DNA from: CAZJPD01 sp964547795 | Lineage (GTDB): Bacteria > Pseudomonadota > Alphaproteobacteria > Rickettsiales > Midichloriaceae | Assembly (NCBI GenBank): GCA_964547795.1 | Contig: CAZJPD010000013.1 | Coordinates: 1-25,256, forward strand | DNA: 25,256 nt | Reading direction: 5' to 3' | Shown: positions 1 through 6,445 of the stretch, one piece after another | Layout of the letters: each line of letters opens with the position of its first letter | How positions within the stretch are numbered: position 1 is the stretch's first letter | Made by a program: the position numbers and the translations under genes | Notes under the pieces: model-generated | Database searches by the model: none | What the model was told of the DNA's origin: nothing | The model's input: the letters and a program-made list of their open reading frames with translations, nothing else

Positions 1-2418
1 ATTCTTGGATTGCATTTTGATGGTATAGATTCAGATTTTACTTTCTTTCAAAAAGTTATCTCGTTTTTTCAGCAGGTAGATGAAGCTTTTAAAGGTGCAG
101 ACTATACTGAATTAAGAAAATTTTTAAAACATGAAGAAAGCGAGAAAATTCAATCGTTGCCAATAATTGATGATAATCACCCTATTCATGAAGTAAAAAA
201 CATACAACTGGCAAGTTTAAATGAGCAGATTGCTGAGTTAGAAACATCTCTTGATATATGTAAATCTGATATTGAGCAAATAAAGGCAATTAAGGTGATA
301 TTTAATAACCCAGAACAAATATCAAAAAATCAAATTGTTGAATTTCCTGTACAATTTAAACAGCTCTTAGAAACAAGAGAAGTATTAAGAAGTAATGGTC
401 GAGTAAAAAATATAATGGGGACTTTTTTTAAAGAAGAAATGACCGATGAAAATGAATTAAGAATAAGTCTTAAACTTGCTCTTAATTTGGTTGATTTGGA
501 TGAGGGTACTCGAGAAGTCTTGCTGTATACCCTTAATAACGGCTTTTCAGAAAACTTAAAAACCCTTATATCTCAAGTTATAGAATGTGGCACAAAAGTA
601 TTAGATTCTTTAAAAAAAATTGCTTCTATAACAAAAACAAGGTGGGAAGATTGGTGGGCTAATAAATCATATACAGAGTTATCAAAATGGATGGAACTTG
701 CTTCTAAGGATAAGAATGGCTTATTAGCTTATTCTCAATTTGTAGCTACAAAAAATAATTTACAAAAAAGTGGCTATAAACCTTTGGTTGAAGCTCTTTT
801 TTTAGAGGGGCAAACCAATATCGCTGACATTGTGGAAGCACTTATCATGCGTAAAATGACATGGTGCATTTATAATACTTATGGAGAAAGCTTGAAATCA
901 TATAATGGAAATAATCTTCATTTTTGGAGAAAACAATTACAGGAAGCAGATCGTAAGATTATTAAACTTTCTCGTAAACGTTTACAATCAAAGCTTTATA
1001 ATGATGCTGTTGTACCACCTGGTATAAGCAAAGGAAACAAAAGTGAATATACCGAGCTTGCGTTACTAAGAAATGAAATTTCTAAGAAAAAACGCCATAT
1101 TCCAATTAGAAACCTTACGCAAAGAGCTGCTAAAGCTTTACTGGAATTGAAACCATGTTGGATGATATCCCCTTTAGCAGTTGCACAATATATATCCAGA
1201 GGGGTGATAGAATTTGACCTTGTGATTATTGATGAAGCATCTCAGATGACGCCAGAGAATTCCATAGGTGTACTGGTTCGTGCTAAGCAAGCTATGGTAG
1301 TTGGTGATACCAAGCAATTGCCACCAACAAATTTCTTTAAAACAATCTTAGAAGATGAGGAGGCTGATGAGGACATAAAAGTAACTAATGAATCTATTCT
1401 AGAAATGGCAGACAGTTGTTTTAAAACTAGACGGCAACTTCGTTGGCATTACCGCTCAAGACATCCAGCTCTTATCTCTTTTTCCAATAAGTATGTTTAT
1501 AACAATCAGCTTATGGTCTTTCCATCTACTCAAGAAAACAATTTAGATATGGGTGTTTCATACGTTAAAGTAAATGGTATCTACTCTTCTGGTTGTAATC
1601 CCAAAGAAGCAAAGGTCATGGTAGATGAAATAATTAAGTTTATGAGAATGCATAAAAATAAGTCATTAGGTATAGTTTTGATGAATAAGAAACAATGTGG
1701 TTTGCTTAATGAGGAATGGGAATACGCATTTAACCAATATACACATACAAAAGACTATGTCAAACAATGGGAGGAAGATAAAGATGGATTAGAATCATTT
1801 TTTATAAAAAATATTGAAAATGTACAAGGGGATGAAAGAGATGTTATTTTTATAGGTACTGTGTATGGACCTGAAAAAGAAGGGGGAGTTGTTAGGCAGA
1901 ACTTTGGTCCAATCAATGGCATAAATGGCAAACGACGTTTAAATGTTCTTTTTTCAAGAGCAAAAGAACGAATTGTTACTTTTTCCTCTATGACTGCATC
2001 AGATATTCGTGCAGAAAAGAATGGTCGTCCTGGTATGTGTATGCTCAAATATTGGCTCGAATATGCTAAATCTAAGGGCAAGGTCGAAAGTTGTCAATAT
2101 ACTGGAAAAGAACCAGATTCTCCACTTGAAGAGCATGTGATCAGACAGATAGAATCTATTGGTTGTGAAACAAAACCACAAGTTGGTGTTGCAGGATATT
2201 TCATAGATATTGGTGTAAGGCATTCAGAATGGCCTCATGGATATATTATGGGCGTAGAAGTTGACGGAGCTAGATATCATTCTTCACGTTCTGCACGTGA
2301 TCGTGATAGTTTGAGGCAAGAAATATTAGAAGATCGAGGTTGGTATATTTATAGAATCTGGTCTACTAACTGGTTTGAAAATCAACGACGTGAAACTGAG
2401 AAGTTAAGACAAGACTAG
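1..2418 (+). CDS. SF1 helicase with C-terminal Vsr/DUF559-like nuclease domain (5' end outside window)
   Basis: The frame is open from base 1, so this is the C-terminal ~805 residues of a larger protein; helicase motif I (Walker A) must lie upstream. Counting from the TTG at 10, motif II is DEAS (~408-411), motif III is GDTKQLPPT (~434-442), a late motif contains NVQGDERDV (~604-612), and motif VI is LFSRAKERI (~645). This is the UPF1/AAA_12 arrangement. The tail (~705-795) has FIDIGV, then VEVDG, then RGWYIYRIWSTNWF, matching the Vsr-fold restriction-endonuclease-like domain found at the end of very large DUF4011/DUF3320-type helicases. Such proteins probably unwind and cut DNA and often occur in defence islands; that role here is inference. 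The stop at 2416 may be premature: one extra A at 2411-2412 would continue the frame as RLEELKNQPVSSKR to a TGA at 2454. The IS481 remnant follows directly. Confidence 0.85.
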   Translation: MLGLHFDGIDSDFTFFQKVISFFQQVDEAFKGADYTELRKFLKHEESEKIQSLPIIDDNHPIHEVKNIQLASLNEQIAELETSLDICKSDIEQIKAIKVIFNNPEQISKNQIVEFPVQFKQLLETREVLRSNGRVKNIMGTFFKEEMTDENELRISLKLALNLVDLDEGTREVLLYTLNNGFSENLKTLISQVIECGTKVLDSLKKIASITKTRWEDWWANKSYTELSKWMELASKDKNGLLAYSQFVATKNNLQKSGYKPLVEALFLEGQTNIADIVEALIMRKMTWCIYNTYGESLKSYNGNNLHFWRKQLQEADRKIIKLSRKRLQSKLYNDAVVPPGISKGNKSEYTELALLRNEISKKKRHIPIRNLTQRAAKALLELKPCWMISPLAVAQYISRGVIEFDLVIIDEASQMTPENSIGVLVRAKQAMVVGDTKQLPPTNFFKTILEDEEADEDIKVTNESILEMADSCFKTRRQLRWHYRSRHPALISFSNKYVYNNQLMVFPSTQENNLDMGVSYVKVNGIYSSGCNPKEAKVMVDEIIKFMRMHKNKSLGIVLMNKKQCGLLNEEWEYAFNQYTHTKDYVKQWEEDKDGLESFFIKNIENVQGDERDVIFIGTVYGPEKEGGVVRQNFGPINGINGKRRLNVLFSRAKERIVTFSSMTASDIRAEKNGRPGMCMLKYWLEYAKSKGKVESCQYTGKEPDSPLEEHVIRQIESIGCETKPQVGVAGYFIDIGVRHSEWPHGYIMGVEVDGARYHSSRSARDRDSLRQEILEDRGWYIYRIWSTNWFENQRRETEKLRQD

Positions 2419-2462
2419 AAGAATTAAAAAATCAACCAGTATCATCTAAGAGATGATAGCTG

Positions 2463-3145
2463 TTGAAGTATCGTAAGAAGCCAATAATAGCGGATAGGGT
2501 AGACCCAGTGGTAGAGAAGGTAGTATTAGATATGGCGATAGAATATCTAGCATACGGACAACTAAGAGTATCTAATGAATTGAAGAGAAATGGGATTATG
2601 GTATCGCCAGGAGTGGTGAGGTCAATATGGATACGTAATGATTTAAATAATTTAAAAAAGAGATTAAATGCTTTGGAAGCAAAAATGGCACAGGATGGAA
2701 TAGTGCTGACAGAAGTGTAGTTATAGGTATTAGAAAAAAGGAAGCAGAAAAAAGGATCAGATTGAGATATAGAAACGGAACATCCAGGATATCTTGGTTC
2801 ACAGGATACATACTATGTTGGTAAATTTAAAGGTATAGGTAGGGTATATGCACAAGTATATATTGATACTTATAGTAGGGTAGCTGACGCTAAATTATAC
2901 CAAGATAAAACAGCCTTCACCAGTGCCGATATGCTTAATGATAGGGTATTGCCATTTATAACGAACAAGATGTACCTGTTCTACGCATTTTAACAGACCG
3001 TGGCACTGAATATAAAGGCAAGATAGAAGCTTATCAGTTGTTTTTATCTATAGAGGGGATAGAACATACTACTACTAAAGCTTATTTTCCTCAAACTAAT
3101 GGTATTTGCGAAAGGTTTAATAAGACTATGAAACATGATGCTAAA
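2463..3145 (+). pseudogene. IS481-family transposase remnant
   Basis: Translation across three in-frame stops and a shift gives an IS481-type DDE transposase. A DNA-binding part contains GQLRVSNELKRNGI and LEAKMAQDGIVLTE. It is followed by an rve core with EHPGYLGSQDTYYVG, YIDTYSR and LTDRGTEYKG, then the PQTNGICERF motif. Breaks are TAG at 2718, TAG at 2724, TGA at 2763, and a one-base loss in the T3 tract at 2955-2957; adding one T restores PFYNEQDVPVLRILTDRG. The N-terminal helix-turn-helix is missing, because a TAG at 2457 closes the frame. The last ~80 residues are lost after NKTMKHD near 3140. It cannot make an active enzyme. No terminal inverted repeats were recognised. It lies against the IS110 element, so it may have been the landing site. 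Confidence 0.85.
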
Positions 3146-3184
3146 AGTAGCGAAGACAGCGTGTTGAAAGTCAAGAGAGAAAAT

Positions 3185-3222
3185 AAAAAAATATTTAGCA
3201 TCGCTCAGCTAAATATTTTTTT
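3185..3222 (-). terminator. Rho-independent-type terminator downstream of IS110 transposase
   Basis: A perfect 15-bp inverted repeat (3185-3199 with 3208-3222) encloses an 8-base loop. The stem contains ATATTTAGC/GCTAAATAT and ends in an A/T run on each side. It begins about 29 bases past the transposase stop on the minus strand, where the right arm reads out into T7 followed by ATTTTC. It could work in either direction and may also lie in the IS right end. Confidence 0.7.
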
Positions 3223-3250
3223 ATTACCTAGTATTTATACATAAAAAAAC

Positions 3251-4225
3251 TCATACAACTTTTTGACAGAATGTTTCTTTATTTTTCAAGACAGCAAAAA
3301 CAATAAGTAGTAGCTTACGCATAGCAGCCCCTACGACACAAAAAGCATGCTTCCCTTTCTTTTCTAAATTTTTACAAAAATCCTTAATAACAGGATTGTG
3401 CCTTTTTGCAACCAGAGCAGGAAAGAACATTGCTTTACGCAAACGTCTTGCCCCTAGTTTTGATAATCTTGGCTTACCCTTAACAGAAGAGCCTGAAAAT
3501 CTTTGTGATGGCGTTAATCCTGCATATGCAGCAAGTTGCATTGTATTTTTTAATGCATTAACATTAGGTATCTCTGCAAGTAATGTAATGGCGGTTGTTT
3601 TTCCAATTCCTGGTATTGTTTGTAAATTATTACATGCCCTATTGAGATCATTACCTTTACCAAGTAACCTATCTATTTCCTTATACAATTCTCTTATTTT
3701 TTCTTCTAACTTAATTTTAAGTTCCTTCAATGTTTTTGACACAAACTCAGATTGCCTAGACTCCTTTTCTAATTGATTTGTTATTTGATTATGTTGCAGC
3801 TTTAAACTATCAATCCAACGAGCTAACCCCCTCAATTCTTTTATCTCAGCAGAAAGTGGCTTCCACAAATCAGGATTGTACTTATCACAATATTCGGCTA
3901 TCAACTGTGCATCAATTTTATCTGTTTTATGCCGACATAACTTACTTTTTGCATAGGATTTTATACAACTTGGGTTTACAATACTCACTTTATATCCCTT
4001 TTTATATAAAAATTCAGCTAGCTCTTCTCCATAGAACCCTGTAGATTCCAAGTATATATGTATTTTACTAACATCTTGATATTCAGGAGTATATTTTGCA
4101 ATCCAATCCTCAAATGATTGAAATCCAGTTTTGTTATTGCTGAATTTTTTATGTTTATTGTCCATAAACAGTGATACATCAAAGTGCTTCTTTGAAATAT
4201 CTACACCTAAAATTATCTTGTTCAT
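3251..4225 (-). CDS. IS110-family transposase (DEDD recombinase)
   Basis: The protein is 324 aa, full length for the family. The N-terminal DEDD RuvC-like domain opens with ILGVDISKKHFDV and carries acidic residues D9, E60 (YLESTGFYG), D102 and D105 (TDKIDAQLIAEYC). These match the spacing known for this family. A helical linker (~130-190) leads to the transposase_20 domain with LQTIPGIGKTTA (~201-212), AAYAGLTPS and SGSSVKGKPRLSKLGARRLRK; the catalytic serine should be in the S244-S247 cluster. The enzyme recombines a circular or junction donor with a target, and in IS110 elements this is guided by an RNA from the non-coding end. All active-site residues are present, so this is the only apparently functional mobile-element gene in the window. 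ATG at 4225 was chosen because it gives the canonical N-terminus. Confidence 0.95.
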   Translation of the reverse strand: MNKIILGVDISKKHFDVSLFMDNKHKKFSNNKTGFQSFEDWIAKYTPEYQDVSKIHIYLESTGFYGEELAEFLYKKGYKVSIVNPSCIKSYAKSKLCRHKTDKIDAQLIAEYCDKYNPDLWKPLSAEIKELRGLARWIDSLKLQHNQITNQLEKESRQSEFVSKTLKELKIKLEEKIRELYKEIDRLLGKGNDLNRACNNLQTIPGIGKTTAITLLAEIPNVNALKNTMQLAAYAGLTPSQRFSGSSVKGKPRLSKLGARRLRKAMFFPALVAKRHNPVIKDFCKNLEKKGKHAFCVVGAAMRKLLLIVFAVLKNKETFCQKVV

Positions 4226-4430
4226 ATTTATGTCCCAATATACTTTTAAATTAAGTCATTGCTAACCTTGTAATTCAGAGTAGGTTTAAAACCTCTCTAT
4301 GACACCGTCCAGCTATGACTTTATGGAACGAGTTTCTTGTCTTCGCTCCAGATTTTTTTTCTTAGCTAAATTTCAGAATCCCTCCTTCCTGTTATTAAAA
4401 CTTAGCTATCAACTTTAATAACCTTTTTCA
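4226..4430 (-). ncRNA. Candidate IS110 bridge RNA region
   Basis: These 205 bases lie directly upstream of the transposase ATG, where IS110-group elements encode the bridge RNA. Read on the minus strand, the region starts with a 9-bp stem (GTTATTAAA/TTTAATAAC, + positions 4414-4422 and 4391-4399) with a 14-base loop. Next comes a second stem TGGAGCGA/TCGTTCCA (4343-4350 with 4324-4331) with an 11-base loop and one G-U pair. Further on, a CTATGAC direct repeat sits at 4297-4303 and 4313-4319, and a short AGGTTT/AAACCT hairpin lies near 4283-4295. No open reading frame explains the structure. The role is inferred from position and folding; transcript ends and guide loops are not determined. Confidence 0.45.
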
Positions 4431-4542
4431 AGATACAAGCTAAAGTAAGCCTATATGAGTGAAAAATGACAATAAAGCCAGGCAGAACATGCTATATACT
4501 TACTCAAGCAATATAAACAACGACTACATTATAGGAGACAAA

Positions 4543-4818
4543 ATGAACAAAAGCGAATTTGTAAAAAAACTATCAGAAGAACTGAAAATAAGCAAGATAG
4601 AGACAAGCAAGACTTTAGATACTGTACTACAATGTATCATGCAGTCACTAAAAACAAACAACCACTTAAGGTTTGTGGGATTTGGTACATTCAAAGTAAA
4701 GAAGGTAAAAGCTTGTGAACTAACAACGCCACAAGGTAATACTGCAAAGGTAGCAGCACATAAAGGAGTATCACTTTCTGTAGGTGATGTATTTAAGAAG
4801 GTAGTGAATAATAAGTAG
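4543..4818 (+). CDS. HU/IHF-family DNA-binding protein
   Basis: The 91-residue product is the normal size for HU. The N-terminal helices (MNKSEFVKKLSEELKIS, about 1-38) are followed by the signature strand LRFVGFGTFKVKK (~42-54), then a beta-arm with TTPQGNT (~61-67), and a C-terminal VGDVFKKVV helix. HU dimers bend and wrap DNA in the nucleoid. The arm differs from the classic RxGRNPxTG motif, so this is a divergent member and not certainly the main HU. ATG at 4543 was chosen because AGGAGA sits at 4533-4538; the frame is open further upstream to 4459, but that stretch is not family-like. It lies between an IS110 element and a damaged peroxiredoxin gene, so it may be accessory. Confidence 0.88.
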   Translation: MNKSEFVKKLSEELKISKIETSKTLDTVLQCIMQSLKTNNHLRFVGFGTFKVKKVKACELTTPQGNTAKVAAHKGVSLSVGDVFKKVVNNK

Positions 4819-4921
4819 TCATAGATAGTGGATAGTCAGTAGTACAAAAGTGATATATTAATAATGATAGTTATATGAAACAAGGAACAGATATCCAAAC
4901 TTGTAAATGATAAGTGATACA

Positions 4922-5419
4922 ATGACAGAATTAAAGATATGGGATGATGCACCAGATTTTAGTATGGATTCCACAATAGGTAAGATTTCTTTATCGCAGT
5001 TTAAGGGGAAGGGGGTGGTGCTATACTTTTATCCAAAGAATATGACATCTGGATGTACAGTACAAGCACGGGAATTTTCTAGGCTTTTTAATGAATTTAA
5101 AAATATAGAGCTAGAGATTATAGGTGTATCTAAAGATAGTATAAAATCACATCATCAGTTTAGTGAAAGAGAGAATATAGTATATCCATTAATATCTGAT
5201 ACAGAGGAGAAGGTATGTAGGTTGTATGGAGTTTTAGAAGAAGGGAGTATGTTTGGGAAGAAGTATGTAGGTATTAATAGAAGTACGTTTGTTATAAATA
5301 CAAAGGGAAAAATTTGTAAGATATGAAAAAATATCAAACCCAAAGGACATGCAGAAAGAGTATTGAAAGAAATAGCAATGTTAAAACATGTAGAGTTTTT
5401 AATGGACAAAGAAGAATAG
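4922..5419 (+). pseudogene. bcp: Bcp-type peroxiredoxin, interrupted by TGA at a conserved Trp codon
   Basis: The sequence matches thioredoxin-dependent peroxiredoxins of the Bcp/PrxQ group, which reduce hydroperoxides. It has DDAPDFSM at the start, VVLYFYPKNMTSGCT with the peroxidatic Cys, IIGVSKDS, and YPLISDTEEKVCRLYGV. The reading stops at TGA (5324-5326), yet the same frame then continues as KNIKPKGHAERVLKEI to a TAG at 5417-5419. The stop falls in KI-*-KN, where homologues have Trp, so it is a TGG-to-TGA change. The truncated product lacks the last ~30 residues. The resolving Cys five residues after the peroxidatic one (CTVQAC in many homologues) is Arg here, so even a full-length form would be 1-Cys-like. 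The start could also be ATG 4907; neither has a strong ribosome-binding site. Confidence 0.8.
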
Positions 5420-5466
5420 GAAAAAAATGAAGGCAAGAGATAATAGATAAAGGCCAATAGTAGCAC

Positions 5467-6295
5467 ATGACAAAAAGAGATAAAAATACTCAGAATAACA
5501 AAAATATACACGATAGTTTTGTAAAGAAGACATTATCAAACAAGATTATAACAAGGGAGTTTTTTGAGACAAATTTGCCTCAGAAAATATTATCACAAGT
5601 AGATTTATCNNNNNNNNNNTTGAGGATACAAAAATACATATTACGAGTATGTGATGACCATCTAAAGAAAAACAAAAAAGGTAAGATACCAGTTATTTAT
5701 CCTATACTATTCTATAGTGGAAAAGAGAGGTATAAAACACCATTATCGTTGTATGAACTGTTCAATAATGCAGAGAAGGCAAAAGAATTTCTAACAAAAC
5801 CGATACAGATAATAGAAACAAGATCATTTGAGAAGAATAAGATAAAAGATAAATATTATGCAGGACTGATGATGTATTTTATGAACAAGATACATGAAAG
5901 GGACATATATCCGCATCTACGTGAAGTGATAGAGTTTATAGGAAAAATAAGTAAAGAAGGAAATGTTGAATATATAGAAAGTATATTGTATTATGTAACA
6001 GAAAGGGCAGATACTGAGGAGGTAGATGAGATTTTCTCAGGATTTAAGGAAGCCGTAACAAAAAAAACATAAAGAGGTTGTTATGACAATAGCTGAAAGA
6101 TTGGAGCAAAGAGGAAAAGAAGCTGGTATACAGATCGGTATTGAGAAAGGTAGGCAAGAAGGCATTGAGAGGGGTATTGAGAAAGTGGCAAGAAGCATGC
6201 TACTGAAAAAATTAGATGCCAAAATAATAGCAGAATCAACAGGGTTAAGTATAGAAAAAATAAAGAAGCTGAAGAATTATGAAGGGAATGGGTGA
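5467..6295 (+). pseudogene. Rpn family recombination-promoting nuclease / putative transposase, frameshifted and gapped
   Basis: The N-terminal part (NIHDSFVKKTL, FFETNLPQKILSQVDL) and middle (YILRVCDDHLKK, GKIPVIYPILFYSG, LFNNAEKAKEFL) are typical of the PF04754-like Rpn proteins, PD-(D/E)XK DNA endonucleases linked to RecA-independent recombination. A 10-N gap at 5610-5619 replaces the catalytic core, so activity cannot be judged. The frame ends at TAA 6070, but removing one A from the A8 tract at 6060-6067 joins it to the next frame as KKHKEVVMTIAERLEQRG. That runs on through a charged IEKGRQEGIERG coiled segment to the family's C-terminal AESTGLSIEKIKKLK helix pair, stopping at 6295. The A8 break may be a mutation, slippage-rescued, or a sequence error. 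Confidence 0.85.
5610..5619. other. Assembly gap (10 N)
   Basis: Ten N bases lie inside the first Rpn gene. The flanking peptide jumps from SQVDLS to RIQKYILRVCDDHL, skipping roughly 50 residues that homologues have there, including the nuclease active-site strand. The true gap is therefore probably longer than ten bases. Confidence 0.95.
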
Positions 6296-6445
6296 GAGAG
6301 GGTTGTGGTGGGGTCTCGGTACGATAATGCACTTATGGAGGATGTTAATTAGATTACTTTCTTAAAGATTTTATTGTATTTAAAACAATCACTGTTTACT
6401 ATGACTTAATATTAGTTAGTAAAATATTTTTGAGGAGGAAATTAT

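Larger units (their letters stand above)
3185..4450 (-). mobile_element. IS110-family insertion sequence (ends approximate)
   Basis: The element consists of one intact transposase gene on the minus strand, about 225 bases of non-coding DNA on its 5' side, and a short 3' flank with a strong hairpin. IS110 elements have no conventional terminal inverted repeats and make no clear target duplication, so exact ends cannot be read from one copy. The limits given run from the 3' hairpin to just upstream of the first stem-loop in the non-coding end. The right flank abuts the truncated IS481 transposase and the left flank leads to the HU gene. Confidence 0.7.

Noticed and set aside
3396..4044. Two plus-strand frames of 126 and 88 codons
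   Set aside because: They lie opposite the IS110 transposase, which has a full catalytic set; no family features.
5324..5326. Reassignment of UGA to tryptophan in this organism
   Set aside because: Trp is TGG in all intact genes and TGA ends real genes such as the IS110 transposase.
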